Shown here: positions 11,289 through 22,876 of the stretch, piece by piece
Numbering within the stretch: the stretch's first letter is position 1
Layout: the number at the start of each line of letters is the position of its first letter
Source of the DNA: Flectonema sp. DT1601
Lineage: Eukaryota > Euglenozoa > Diplonemea > Diplonemida > Diplonemidae
Assembly: GCA_964019425.1 (NCBI GenBank)
Contig: OZ025787.1
Coordinates: 310,001 to 374,000 of the forward strand
Direction: 5' to 3'
Length of the DNA: 64,000 nt
The notes under the pieces: model-generated
The model's input: the letters and a program-made list of their open reading frames with translations, nothing else
Told to the model about the DNA's origin: nothing
Databases searched by the model: none
Program-made: the position numbers and the translations under genes

Positions 11289-11894
11289 GTTATTGTATTG
11301 CTTAGAAATAGAAACGTTCTGTTGCCACCGTCATTCAGCTCTTCACCGCTGTTAACCTTATCTTTGAATTAATCTACTGCTGGGGGTGATAGTTTGACAA
11401 TATTATATAAGTAGAAAACAGTAATTATAAAATTCATAACACTAAAGAATGACACAAGCTTAAGCTTCATTTTAGAACTACTGCAGGGGGTGAAAATACA
11501 TCATTATCAACAACCAATAGAAGTGATATAAAAGTAATTCACTCTGAGGTGTAACTCCTCACAAAACCACAAAAATAGAGAAACAGTACTCACCTAAAAA
11601 TGGGAAAGTTTGATTGCGTGCGTAACAAACAAATACTGTAAAGCAACTTACGTGTATTCTAGGTACCTATTAGGGATTTACTTCTTTTTTTTTATAACTT
11701 ATGGTGAAGACATAAGATTCGATAAGATCCCTAAACAGGTAGTGTAATGTGAGTACCACAAGAATGAATTCAGTAAGGAATTACTCAAAATAAATAGAAC
11801 CCAAATTACTTCTGAAGATGTCACTTGTGTCACAAACACAGATCACATACACAGATAGGTGTAATAAGGCTTTCTCAAATGAAGTATTGGTCGG
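11289..11894. other. Spacer, no gene seen
   Basis: 606 bp of AT-rich sequence between two minus-strand genes. It has no convincing frame or RNA structure and probably contains the 3' UTR of the upstream gene and the leader region of the next. Confidence 0.6.
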
Positions 11895-12167
11895 TCAGAT
11901 GGTTGAAAGTTCCGATTTTATCCTCGCTATGCGTTGTGTGTTTGCAACACCGGCTTGCTGTGCCTGAGAAATTTGGTTCTGAAGTCCATCGTTAGCAGCA
12001 AACAATGAAGCATACGATCCAGAAAGACCAGACGTACTCAATTTAAACTGAGCTGGTGTTTGCAAGGCACTCTTTGCTGAAGCATCTTGGACTACTGCAG
12101 GTTGAGGTGCCTGCTGTTGCAAACCTGCCGGGGTGGCTGCTGCTTGAGGGGCAATCATATTCATCAT
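11895..12167 (-). CDS. Small unknown protein (90 aa)
   Basis: A 90-residue frame with non-repetitive, Ala/Gln-rich composition. The N-terminal half is low complexity (Ala, Gln, Pro), while the C-terminal third (ANDGLQNQISQAQQAGVANT and following) is likely helical or coiled coil. A good acceptor (CTTCTTCTTACACAG) ends 14 nt upstream of the first ATG, and the gene sits in the same orientation as its neighbours, both favouring a real gene. The family is not recognised; subunits of small coiled-coil complexes often look like this. Confidence 0.65.
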   Translation of the reverse strand: MMNMIAPQAAATPAGLQQQAPQPAVVQDASAKSALQTPAQFKLSTSGLSGSYASLFAANDGLQNQISQAQQAGVANTQRIARIKSELSTI

Positions 12168-12546
12168 ATCGCAATTACAGACTGTGTAAGAAGAAGGACT
12201 TTATATAGATTAAATAATCACACACATAACTTAGAGTTTGCAAACAATAATCTAAGTAGCCAACAAGTTGTCGTCTGTAATACGTGGCATCACATAAAAC
12301 AGAACGACCAGTTCTTTATGAGTGGTTGTTTGGAACCCTGTATAAAAATAATCTGAAAAGAAAAAGGGGGAAAAAAAACTCGAAAACGACAGACGAAACC
12401 AACGCATAAGTCATCGCAAACAGCAACAAACCAAATCAAGGAAAAAAAAAAAAAAAAAAAATACAAATGATCGGCAATGTGTTTGTAATATTTCTTTGAG
12501 TAAGAATATCAAACACAGTCAATCTAATGTTTATTATACAAAAGGG
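12168..12546. other. Spacer, no gene seen
   Basis: 379 bp containing an 18-nt A tract near 12441-12460 and the acceptor region of the small gene at its left edge. Nothing else is recognised. Confidence 0.6.
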
Positions 12547-14502
12547 TCAGTCAAGTGCCCATTTCATGTCCGAAGGTTTTGATGACAGTAAAGGGATTCC
12601 CGTATTACTTAGATACCTCTGAACTAAAGGTGAGCTATCCATTGTTGAGAAGAAACCTCCTGTTGCACCACTACGGCGAGAACGGCTTTGTTCACGAGAT
12701 CTAGACCCAGTTTCATACCAAGGTTGATTACTCTGTTTTTGTTTCCATGCTTCAAGAATAGTATCTTTCGCAGTGACTGCTGTGTCTCTTAGAGATATAT
12801 CTGTACTTCCGCAATTGAGTTTATTATTACCCGATTGAATTAATTCTAATTCTTGTTTACACGCTCGTAATGATTTGACCATGTCTTGAGTAGCATCAAC
12901 AGAAAGACATCCGATTACTTTAACAACTGATCTTGTTGAAGTATCAATTGATATCGTGTGTTCCTTTTCTTCCATTGAACTGATACTGTCAGCTGGTTTT
13001 ATAGATTGCTTCTTACTCAATCTCATTGTTGGGAGTAAGCTGACTGACGCTGGTTCACTTATATCTGATGGAAATAGATTGTTGCTGTCAGGAGGTAACC
13101 ACGAAGGACTTTTTTTGCCTCGACGACGTTGTGGATTTGGAGTTATGTGTTGAATGCGGGGAGTCGATTGAAGCGAAACACCACCTGGTGGATGTGATGT
13201 GGCGGTAAACGAACTAACCTGAGGCTCCAATGTGAGCATCGAATTGTCAGGCGTGGCGGTATCACACGGGACCTCCGATTCTGATTTTTGAAACTTTCGA
13301 TTACTCCCAGTCACCGAGGACGAGATTCGTCTACCACTTGGAATACCACTTCTACGAACTGACTTTTTAGGAGGGTGGGGTTGAGCACGTTCAACACCAC
13401 CCAACCAATAAGTCAATCTCTTAATTAAAATCTTATGATAATCCGCATTCTCTAAGTGAACCTGAGCATACGGCACTGCAGTAGCAATAGCTGAGAACAA
13501 TCCTTCTGATAAAACATCTGAGAAGAGAGGAAGTACTACAGACCGTTGTCGTTTTGTTAATCTATTTAAGATTCTAACATAAGAATAAGACATTTGGTTA
13601 AATAATTTATGCATCTGTACTTCGTTATGTTGAATACGAAGTTTCTCTTCCACAAGGGTCTTAGCCCAAGGCGTGTTGGGACACTTTAGAGTGCTGAGTA
13701 AAGTAGTGTCTAACTCAGAATTAATACAAGTTAGTGAAAACAGATCCTTATTACCACGTGATGATGATAAAGGAGATGTTACTCCGCCTGTTTCATCAGA
13801 AGACATGTTGTGAATCCACCTTCTTCTGAATGGAACTCTTGACAGGTGTTGAGGAACACTTTTCTCAGTCATACCCCCCTGAAGTAATGACGGAAACAAG
13901 CTACTCGGTGACATAGGCTGCGGTTCATAACTAGCAAGAGAACCATCAACAAGATGTGCTATTAATTCCTGTGCCGGTAAGATGTCAACATCACTCAAGA
14001 AACACCACCAAAAGGCATCGATAAACATATCTCTAAAGTCTTTTGATGATATTACTGTAGAAGCTTCCCTTCGTAGGTTATTGATGTTGGTTCTTTTCTC
14101 AACCAGAGTCAGAGCATCTCGTAGTATCTGTGTTGCTGATAATTGTACTCCCTGTTGTATTGGCAGGTCTTCTCCGTTTATATATTTTATTTTAACTACT
14201 GAAAATCCTTCTTCGGATCTCTTTGATGACGGGGTTACTAACTGTGCTTGTGATGATCTTCTTCGGGTTGGTCCTCTTTGTCTTGGGACAGCTAACTCAG
14301 CAGGGTCTAAAGCAATACAAGGCGGTCCTCCTTTACTTTCAGACTCAACAAAAGATACAACAGTTGTTGTTGTTGTAGTAGTAGTAGAAGTAGCAGCAGT
14401 ACCCTCCACTACTGGTATATTCAACGTACTATCAGGTGATTGTGTTGCTGCTATTACTGGAAACTGCTGAGCCACAGGAGGTGGACGTGGGATCAGCAAC
14501 AT
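12547..14502 (-). CDS. FAM227-like protein (FWWh motif)
   Basis: A single exon of 651 residues from the ATG at 14502; an acceptor-like CTACGACAG ends 19 nt upstream, and the frame extends further 5' only through AT-rich sequence. The diagnostic piece is SKDFRDMFIDAFWWCFLSDV at about residues 175-195, matching the FWWh signature that names the FAM227 family. Downstream, a helical region (NEVQMHKLFNQMSYSYVRIL, then a Val/Leu-rich stretch) is consistent with the rest of that domain. N- and C-terminal regions are Ser/Pro/Arg-rich and probably disordered. FAM227 proteins occur broadly in ciliated eukaryotes and have poorly known roles, so a flagellum-related function is inferred. Confidence 0.8.
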   Translation of the reverse strand: MLLIPRPPPVAQQFPVIAATQSPDSTLNIPVVEGTAATSTTTTTTTTVVSFVESESKGGPPCIALDPAELAVPRQRGPTRRRSSQAQLVTPSSKRSEEGFSVVKIKYINGEDLPIQQGVQLSATQILRDALTLVEKRTNINNLRREASTVISSKDFRDMFIDAFWWCFLSDVDILPAQELIAHLVDGSLASYEPQPMSPSSLFPSLLQGGMTEKSVPQHLSRVPFRRRWIHNMSSDETGGVTSPLSSSRGNKDLFSLTCINSELDTTLLSTLKCPNTPWAKTLVEEKLRIQHNEVQMHKLFNQMSYSYVRILNRLTKRQRSVVLPLFSDVLSEGLFSAIATAVPYAQVHLENADYHKILIKRLTYWLGGVERAQPHPPKKSVRRSGIPSGRRISSSVTGSNRKFQKSESEVPCDTATPDNSMLTLEPQVSSFTATSHPPGGVSLQSTPRIQHITPNPQRRRGKKSPSWLPPDSNNLFPSDISEPASVSLLPTMRLSKKQSIKPADSISSMEEKEHTISIDTSTRSVVKVIGCLSVDATQDMVKSLRACKQELELIQSGNNKLNCGSTDISLRDTAVTAKDTILEAWKQKQSNQPWYETGSRSREQSRSRRSGATGGFFSTMDSSPLVQRYLSNTGIPLLSSKPSDMKWALD

Positions 14503-15323
14503 TGATGTACCCTTCCGATTCCTGTCGTAGTTTAATACAGGGTTTTTTTTTATTTTTAATTTCTTAATAAAACTATTAAACTTCAACAATAATAACGACT
14601 ACGTGGTATTCTCCTGTTATAACTGAAAGATAACGTGAATGAGAAATCAGAATTTATTTAAGCGAGCAAATAGTCATTTGGATCACTGTTCAGGGTCATA
14701 GTTTTGTGACTTCTCTTGTAAGGAAATAAAAAAATTCAAAATTTGGTTTTTTTTTTTTTTTTTAAATTTAAGCGAACACTTTATCACCTTATGTTCTCAC
14801 ACGGTACTTAGATTATCGATGTCTACCCCACCCTCCTCTTCTTTTTTTTTTTTTTTTTTTTTTTCCTCTTTTTATTAAAACATACAAAAAAAAAACAAAG
14901 AAAGAAAGAAATAAACAGTTCAGTAAGCGTTCACTCCTACCCTCCAAGTCAAAAAAAAGTTCTTATAAAAAATTAAAAAAAGAAGCCTTAAAGTACAAAT
15001 ACTTTACTGGCTGTTATCCTCTTTTTTTTTTTTTAAATAAAGTTACAAATAGTCTTTGATAACTCAATAAATGAATATGTGACTTGTATTGTGAAATAAC
15101 ATTTGCGACCATCTTCTATACCAAACACATCTCAATAATATCAGTTAGTGACTTCCTGTTCTCTTGGGTGAAACAGAAAGGAGCTGCTAGAGGTCCATCC
15201 TTAGTAGTAGTCAGGAAGATTGCATTAAATCTTTGGAACCCACTTAGCTGCCCACACGGAATCATTAAAGAACGGTAGCATGCTGTGATTATTATTATTT
15301 TTTAGATATTTTTTTTCTTTCTT
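14503..15323. other. Spacer with A/T tracts
   Basis: 821 bp with long T tracts (near 14748-14763, 14843-14864 and 15022-15034). The stretch 15060-15323 is less repetitive and is probably 3' UTR of the membrane-protein gene that ends at 15324. No gene is seen. Confidence 0.6.
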
Positions 15324-18300
15324 TCAAAGGATACTGTTTGTTTGTACGAATCGGGAAAAGAAAAAAAAAAAGGACATACCAACCAATGAGTACAATACCG
15401 ATGGTCAATCTCATGCACTCAGTGCCAGCGAGGACGAATAATATTGAAGCTGTGATGATGATTGCTGTGTCAATACCTCCTTGTTTTCTGCGGGCTCGAG
15501 AATCAATCCAGAGATCGTACATAACAGCCACAGCTATTGCTAGTGTAAGCATTAATATGGTTAGTTGAACGGCAAATGAAAGAGGAGATCGTTTAATCAT
15601 TGCAGGTAACTCTATCCAAGCAATCTCCCATACTAAGGTAACGATTGCTGCCGCCATTGGTGGAACATATCGAACTAGTTGTTCAGGGTCGTTGAGTCCT
15701 TCAAATAGCCAACCGTCATCACTCATTAAAAGGAATAGTGGTGCCATAATTACTGGTAGAGTTGATGATCCCACAGCACCCAAATCATTCCTCAAAACCA
15801 ACAGTGAGATATATCCTTGAACCACAGCTATGTTTCCTAGCAGACCAAAATGAGTACCACCACCGATGTTGCTTCGCATGTCATCCACACGAGACACGTT
15901 TCTTGGCATCAACACAGGTCGTTCAACTAATTTTAACTTCACAAGACCAGCTAAGAGTAAATTAATACCAATACTCAAACTGAGAATAGCACCTTGGCGT
16001 TGCATTGTTGTCTCAAATTGCAAGTTTGGATCAAATTCTGCTGGAACACTCCACTGAGCATCAAATAATGAAGCTAAGAGGGTTACCAATGCTCCAGTGT
16101 ACAATCCCCAAACAGAGTTGCTATCTTCTTTTTGAGCGGAGACGGAAAAGTGAATTAAGTCAATACAAAGTACAACCAATCCTATCACCAATGAAGTTAA
16201 TAAGAATGTGTGCCAATTCGCATATGGAATGAACATTGCAGTGAATGAACATCCACACATTATGGAGACAGTAGTCCACCAGGTAAATCTAACAGCCACT
16301 GAGTCAGGCATTGTTACGATATTAAGAAGTGTTGCACAAGATGCTAATAATGATCCAATCCCAACATAAAATGCCCAACTCGGAGGTGAATAAATATCCA
16401 TCTCAAGAGCATTTGATGCTTCCGGATTCTCAAAAACAGGATCCATCAAAGCAATGATTGCACCGATTATGATAAGCCCAGCTGTTATTCTTTTGAATCT
16501 ATTTTCAGCAGCAGGTAACAGAGATGTTAACGGAAGACATAGTACTCCAGCAAATATTGACACTAAACCAATCAATCGACCTGTCTCTACTTCTGAATCT
16601 TCAGTCGTCAGTTCAAGTAGCGACAACACTACAGAATTCCTTGAAATAATCGACACCAACACAGCGCAACTTAGATACACAATTGTGAGTACCTTTACGT
16701 TAGCTCTTCTCTTTTTTTCCATTCTTTCAAAGTAGAGTTGAATCACAATACCAGACATGACCGCAACCATTATCGTGCAAAGTATCAGAGTGTACTTACC
16801 AAAAGCATGGTCATACAACTCACTGTCCACGTCTGGTAGAGTCACGCACATCATAAACAAATAAGTTTTTGCAATATAAAGACCGCAGTTTGCCTATTTT
16901 TTTTTTTTTTTTTTTCCCTTCCATGAAATCACTACTAAGTACCACGTATCACATCGAAAACTATATAACACATACCGCAGCCTGAGGCTTAGTGAGTTTC
17001 TTATTTGTTAACAATGTGGCTGTGAAGTAAATTCCCCACACAGATGTACCTATCACACAATACGACGGATATAAATTTTCAGGTTGACTGTATAAGATAT
17101 GCTCAACGGCAGTAAGTGCCAATACCTGTTTATTTTTTTTTATATTTTTTTTTGTCACTTCACGTTAGGTGTTGATGATATAAATAAAAGCCATACCTGC
17201 TGCAACAATGCCAGGAAGAATGCTTCTGTTGCCGCTGTCATCCCCATCGGAAAGATGAAACATTGTAAAAGATACAGCCATAAAACGTATATTGAAAGTC
17301 TGTATTTGTTTATTTATTTATTGTGTAATTTGTTAATAAAAGATAATAACAAACAAAAGACATACTGTGACAGAGATATTGTCTCAGCCCCACCAAGAAT
17401 GCTGAGATTAACTTGTAAGAAGGAGAACGACTGATACATCCACGCAGTTATCATTATAAAGGTGGCAGCAGCAAAAGTTAAGAAATTATTAATATTTTTT
17501 GGTTCTAAACAGAAAGATGTTAAGCTTGCAGCTGCCAAAGCTGAACAGCAAACCATAAATCGAGGCATTCCAACTGCTGTCGTGAAAGTTGTGGCGGCGA
17601 CTATTGAGCAAGCGAGGATACCACACCATCGAGAGGCTCTTTGAAATTGTGTGATTTCCTTACTTTCGACCAGTTTAACACTCCAGTAGATGACAATAGA
17701 CCCGGCGTAAGCTGCAATGCAAACCAACACAATGTTATAAGGAGGAGCTATTTTCGTAAATAAATGAGCAAACCTTCCGAATACTACTCGGTACACCACC
17801 CAATGAAGAATTAATAAATATGCTCCGATGAGAAGTACAATTCTCATGAGAGACAAGTTGAGAATATCATCCGAGTCTTTGTAATTCTTCGAAAACGGGT
17901 TCAGATGTAAAAACCAAAGCCTCGTTCTCGTATCATAAAACAAGTACAGAATTGGAACAGCCAACAAAGTCAACAAGTTCAGTATATACAAAGCAGAAAT
18001 AGGTTCTTTATAATGAATAACAGCCTGTAACAACATCGGCATAACCACCACTCCTGTAGTAAATACTGCTGCCTCAAGACGACCATTGATGTAGTTTTCA
18101 GGCACCGCATCTGCGGTAAGTGCCTGTTTGAAACTGCTATTATGTAGAGTGTAAAAGCAATGGTGGAGAGCACACATGACTGTTGCTAGAACAAATGCCG
18201 CTAACTGTGATCCAAAGAAGGTTACTATTGTAGCGAATAGTAGAGGAAGACAGACGATAGGTGAGAGTCCGAATAGTAGTCTTTCTATAACTAGTGCTAG

Positions 18301-18984
18301 TTCCGGTGCTTGCATCTGAAGCCATTTGAATTGAATTGTAGCAAATAACCCGACGATGAATAAATAAAAAGTTGAGTTTAGAAGAATGAAAACATTCAAC
18401 CAAGACATCATTAATAACGTCACGTTTGAAAAATACAATCCAAGCCAAACAGAACCAACGCAACACCAAACTGAAATGAGTGCGAGTTGTCTACAATTCG
18501 TATAATCAAACATATAAGTTGCGATGATACCAACTAATAATGTTCCTAAGACGTTTCTACCGCAGATTGCTAATACGGGTAGCAGACAGGTGAATAATAA
18601 TATACTTAAGCGAGGGATAAAGTTTAAATATCCCGCCGTGAACTCTACTTTGAATCCCTCATTACTTACAGTCCTCCCACTTCTTGACATGTACTCTTGT
18701 TGAGTTGCTTCTTGTTGTTGGTGTCGATTTATAACAGTAGTGTCGTCAGGTTTTTCTTTTGTTAATGTCGGTATCACATCACCACCCATTGCTTGTTTAT
18801 GGCTGTCAATTAGATGGTGAATTGCTTGATCTACTTCTTGTTCCATAACTTGCTGCTGAGTTACTTGTGGCAGTCCAATCGGTGGTGTTAAATCAGTGTT
18901 CTGACCATACAACGGCACAGCACCATATCCAGAAGCCGGAACCCCCTGAACCGGAGGTGGTGGTGGTGGCAATGGGGAAGCCAT
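15324..18984 (-). CDS. Polytopic membrane protein, 5 exons (1,131 aa)
   Basis: Exons, in transcript order: 18984-17366, 17299-17197, 17125-16976, 16893-15380, 15333-15324. The introns are 66, 71, 82 and 45 nt, with donors GTATGT, GTATGG, GTATGT and GTATGT and YAG acceptors. All junctions keep one frame, giving 1,131 residues that end in GCIL and a TGA. The first ~120 residues are hydrophilic, starting with a proline run (MASPLPPPPPPVQG), and are probably cytosolic. The remainder alternates hydrophobic helices and short loops, with more than twenty likely membrane segments. I do not recognise the family; the size and evenly spaced helices resemble large uncharacterised multi-span proteins or duplicated transporter folds. 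An acceptor ends 16 nt before the ATG. The tiny last exon is the least certain part. Confidence 0.85.
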
Positions 18985-19385
18985 CCCCTCCCTGAGATAC
19001 CTAAAAAATAAAAAATAACAATTATGAAGACAAATAAAACTTATGATCTAAAATTTTATAATAAAAATAAAAAATCAAAATACTAACTGTGAAGCCAAAG
19101 ACAAAAGCAAGAATCTCAAACCAAAAATCTCGCGGAAGCGATTGCGGTTGTCGATCAAGCACAAATAATACAAAAAAAACTCAAATGTCCAAGTAGGCAC
19201 AAAATGAATTGCACAAGAGTAGAACAGTAAGAACCGCCTTATAGCGTCCTTATAGCGTACTAGAACAGAATGTCTCTTCCTCACAACAAGATAAGGGTTA
19301 AAGGTTCTGAGCCCACGAGAGGTCCTGAGAGACACTTCGCAGACCCAAACCAGAACACGAATAGACTTATAAGATTACTTCTATT
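18985..19385. other. Spacer with candidate 5' UTR acceptor
   Basis: 401 bp between minus-strand genes. The minus strand reads TTTTTTATTTTTTAG ending at 19001, an acceptor for the membrane-protein gene. A GTTAGT sequence near 19088 is a possible cis donor. An 86-codon frame here has no supporting features. Confidence 0.55.
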
Positions 19386-20578
19386 CTATTTGGTGTCTTT
19401 TCCAGAAGCCTTTTGCGCCCTTTGAGCAATTTCATTGTGCAGTTCTTCCTTTAACTTTGCCACAATTGGAATTGAATGCGGAGAGAGAAACAGTGATGTC
19501 AGATAAGAAGACCTCTCAACTGCGTATTGGAGTTCATCAAACTGATTTAGTTTTTTTTATAATTCAACAACTACTCCTCCGCTAACATTCTTAATAGCGT
19601 AGTTGATAACTAAAGTGATTACACATACAGAACACTCACCTCTTTCGAATAGAAGAAGGCTGGGAGATGTCATAAGTAAGTTTATAACCTTCGTGGTGAT
19701 TCCTTCAGATGTATTACGAACCTGTTTCAAGATAGCACTAAGTTCGAATAGTGTTACAGTTCCATGACCCATCTTTTCTTGACGCATAACCTCCCAGGCT
19801 TCTGAAAGCTGTCCGCGAGGATCAGGATTTCCCAAAGGTCGATTCATAGTTGAAAAGAATCGAAGATACTCTACCTCTCCGGCATGAGATGCATCGAAAG
19901 AGTCGAATAAGTAGTTAATTTCCTTTATGCATACCTAGTTGGTTTGTTGTTTCTTTTTATTGAAAAAAAAAAAAAAAAAAAAACCTCTTTTGTAAAATAA
20001 GAAAAATACCAAACCTGATGTCCAGGTATAAATACTCTAATTAATGATATGAAATCAGGTTTAGTAATCGACCCGTTTGATCTCATTAAAGATCGAAATA
20101 TTTTACGCATTCGATCGTTATCAACATTTCGTAGACGAGCTATGAGAGTACTGCGAGCTCTAATCTCATTAGTGAAAAGTGATTTAATAACAGCTGGTGG
20201 ATTCTTCCTCATCGACACAACATGTGTAAGACCACCCCCATCTTTTGCTATTGATAATGCGACTTTTTTCTTTCTTCTCATATCGAACGAGTCTAACTCC
20301 GATTGAACAAATGAACACAAACAACAACTTCCACTTTCTTTATTAAGAGGAATGTAGTTGGTATCACTGAGTGTTGATTGTTGAATTGAATGTCGGGATC
20401 GATGACTTAGCCACTTCGCTCCACTTGGCTGTTCCTTCTGTGGTGGAGTTGGTTTTATAAAAAAACTACCACCACCCTCACCTCTGTCAACTAAAAAGAC
20501 GCCACCAGGAGGAGGAGGTCCTTTCCAGCTAACAGTAGCTGTATGTGGTCGTTTGTGAGAACCAATTACCAACGTCAT
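19386..20578 (-). CDS. EF-hand-like protein, 3 exons (341 aa)
   Basis: Exons 20578-20015, 19934-19629 and 19541-19386; introns of 80 and 87 nt (donors GTTTGG and GTATGT), all in phase 0, giving 341 residues that end GKDTK. The N-terminal ~95 residues are Gly/Pro- and Lys-rich. From about residue 130, helix-loop-helix units appear: MRKIFRSLMRSNGSITKPDF, LFDSFDASHAGEVEYLRFF, WEVMRQEKMGHGTVTLFEL and LLLFERGECSFDEL. The spacing is EF-hand-like, but most loops lack the full set of acidic ligands, so only the second looks able to bind calcium. An acceptor (GCTTGCTTACAACAG) ends 15 nt before the ATG. With FAM227- and dynein-like genes nearby a flagellar role is possible but unproven. Confidence 0.8.
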
Positions 20579-21101
20579 TTTATAAAGAGGTAACTGTTGT
20601 AAGCAAGCAAAAATATTTTTTTAAAAAAACACATTGAGTTGAGATATCATTTTTGTGGTCTTTTAATGAAAAATACTTTGTAATTAACGAAACGCGAAGA
20701 AAATAGAAAGTTAAATCTGAATTGGCTGCTAGACAGTTCAGTCGTTGCAGAGACACAAGACAAATTGACTCGTCATTTTCCTTTTTTTTTTTTTTTTTTT
20801 TTTGTATTTTAGCAACAAGCCCAGTGTTAACAGGAGTAATAAGAAAAAATATTTAATTTAGTTAGGAACAAAAAAATTTCTTTTTTTATAAAAAAAGATT
20901 GAAAAAAAAAAAAAAACTGGTGCATATCAAAAAAAAAAAAACTATTAGCGGTAACCTATTTTTCAGTACCATGTTTTTTTTTTTTTTTTTGTTTCCCCCT
21001 TTTTGTAATTATTGTCTTACATCGAATACAATAACAAAAGTAACAAATGGATCATAAAGTCATAAACCACAACAGTGAATATAATATAGGAACAAGATGC
21101 T
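20579..21101. other. Spacer with A/T tracts
   Basis: 523 bp dominated by T and A runs (20780-20803, 20908-20919, 20973-20990). It probably includes the 3' UTR of the dynein light chain gene near 21000-21101. No gene is seen. Confidence 0.6.
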
Positions 21102-21584
21102 CTATTCCCAATAGCATCCAAAACAAAGAGCGCAACACCAGAGATGTTGATTCTTAAAGACCGCTTCTGCAAAGTTATCTTGATCAGGATCCCACAGACA
21201 TCGAGAAGCAATTCGTATGCCTTGTCCCTTTGCTTCTGTGATATTAACTTGAATGACTATTTTATAGCGTTCATATCCCATCTTCTTTACTGCTGTTTGG
21301 ATTTCAGTGCAGAGCTCTTTGGTGAGGGAGCTTTGTTCAGTGGGATCGTATTCCTTGTCCTGTTTTAGTTTAGTTTAGTTTGAGTTTGCTATGTAATAAC
21401 ACAATAATAGAATCCAACACACCTGAAGTTTCTTCTGCAGAATAGTAGACATAGTAATCTCAACGTCCCTTTTCAGGAACTTCGTCCCTTCTCTTGGCTT
21501 CATTTGATAAGTTGGATTTAATATCTTCACTCGTTGTTGACCATCCCCGACAGGTGCATCAGCAGGATTTTGCTTTGCCGCCAT
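21102..21584 (-). CDS. Tctex-type dynein light chain (DYNLT2B/TCTEX1D2-like)
   Basis: Two exons, 21584-21423 and 21359-21102, with a 63-nt intron (donor GTGTGT, acceptor AAAACAG), phase 0, giving 139 residues. The start is the ATG of MAAKQNPAD; an acceptor (T12 then CAG) ends 28 nt upstream. The N-terminal NPTYQMKP leads into the Tctex1 domain, and the C-terminal half reads YKIVIQVNITEAKGQGIRIA, then SRCLWDPDQDNFAEAVF and a final CFGCYWE, the hallmark order of this family. In other flagellates such light chains belong to the dynein-2 complex that drives retrograde intraflagellar transport, so the organism should have cilia. The intron's 3' end holds four CTAAA-type pentamers (21364-21382) like those in the right-hand array. 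Confidence 0.92.
21360..21422 (-). other. Intron with (CTAAA)n 3' end
   Basis: A 63-nt intron of the dynein light chain gene. Its 3' part on the coding strand is built of CTAAA pentamers just before AACAG, so the repeat occupies the branch-point/acceptor zone. The plus strand reads TTTAG repeated, the same pentamer seen in the 389-bp sub-units. Confidence 0.85.
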
Positions 21585-22108
21585 TTTCTTGTCAGAAAGG
21601 GGAAACACACACTGAAAAAAAAAAAAAGGTTATTATCGATAGAAACAGCTCAACTGTTTCTTATATTCTTTCACAATAAAAACATTCTTCTGTTTCTGTA
21701 ATTAAAGAAAACATATTTAATACGAAATATTAACCCAACGAATGCAATTTCGAGTATACACAATCCAAGCATATAGTTGCTTTATTTTTCGTTTGCCTTG
21801 ACTAGGAATTGTACTCTTATATTACAACCCCTACGTCAGCATACCCGAGAAAGACAGAACAAACCAAATCAATACAACGAGGGGATAAATTGATACCGAA
21901 ATCAACCATGAAGCAATCAGATAAAAAACTGAAAATGACGGGTTGCTAACAATAGTCGGTAGGGAGAATAAAGGAATATAACTACCTGTGATTTAAACCT
22001 GAATGTGTCATGAGTGTGTTGTGTAAGCAGCTCCTTTTGTTAAAGTAATAAAACAACTGAATGAGAGTGATTACGATCTCTCTGTCATCATCCTCTACCG
22101 GGTCTGTT
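21585..22108. other. Spacer, no gene seen
   Basis: 524 bp of moderately AT-rich sequence. The right part probably holds the 3' UTR of the 255-residue gene; the left edge carries the dynein gene's acceptor at 21613. Confidence 0.6.
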
Positions 22109-22876
22109 TTATTTCTTTTTTAAAAAGTCCCACCACTCAGAATCTTTTGGAATTTTAGGAAGAGAATTGACAACCGAAATATCTTCCTGAGATCTGCGAG
22201 TTGCAGATGGAGGAGGAGGAGCAGCAGGTTGTGTTATTTTATCAACGGAACACTTTGGAACTGTTGAAGCCGCGTTAACCCAATACGACGATGAGTAGGT
22301 TGGTTCAGCATACGCTTTATCACCAAGTGTTGCGAGAGATACGTTATTTCGTTTTTGTAAAGACGTGTGAGAGATTCTTTTCTTAGTCATCATTGAGGAA
22401 GTGAACTCATCTGATTGAGTGTAATTGATAGGATTTCCGTTACCATCTCTAACAGTTCGTCTGGTTTGAAATAACTTCTCAGAACTAACTGTAGCAGGTC
22501 CCGATAACAACATCTTTCCAGTAGCCGGATTATCATTTATAGGAGTCGGATGTACAAAACGTTTTCCAGTTTGACGTTCTTTTATTATCGGTGGTGGGAC
22601 TTGAGCCATTACACTTCTCCATTTGTATTCCTGACCTCGTTGTTCAGAAAATACTCTTTTTCCTCTCTGTGCAGGTGAGGGATTATCTACTTGCAGTCCT
22701 TTACCGATTGTACACTTTCCAGTTGTTTCATTTCTACTTTTTGATTGCATTCTCCATCTCGGAGAACTACCTTCAATTTGTTGACCATTTCGTGGTGACG
22801 GAACATGAATAGGAATTGGTGTTGTGTAGACTTCCTTTAATAATTTTCCCTGTTGGATGTTTGGCAAGGACGTCAT
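22109..22876 (-). CDS. Unknown basic protein (255 aa)
   Basis: A single exon from the ATG at 22876 (MTSLPNIQQGKLL). Upstream codons continue in frame but cross an acceptor-like TTATATCCAG 19-23 nt before this ATG. The protein is basic, without membrane helices, and has several short similar segments around TGK (TTGKCTIGKG, QTGKRFVHP, PATGKMLL) and many Pro/Ser-rich stretches, ending DSEWWDFLKKK. This looks like an extended, non-globular binding protein, for example a microtubule- or axoneme-associated filament, but I recognise no family. Confidence 0.75.
   Translation of the reverse strand: MTSLPNIQQGKLLKEVYTTPIPIHVPSPRNGQQIEGSSPRWRMQSKSRNETTGKCTIGKGLQVDNPSPAQRGKRVFSEQRGQEYKWRSVMAQVPPPIIKERQTGKRFVHPTPINDNPATGKMLLSGPATVSSEKLFQTRRTVRDGNGNPINYTQSDEFTSSMMTKKRISHTSLQKRNNVSLATLGDKAYAEPTYSSSYWVNAASTVPKCSVDKITQPAAPPPPSATRRSQEDISVVNSLPKIPKDSEWWDFLKKK

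Noticed and set aside
19075-19335. 86-codon minus-strand frame
   Set aside because: It lies in the putative leader of the 1,131-residue gene, has no recognisable feature and is interrupted by splice-like sites.
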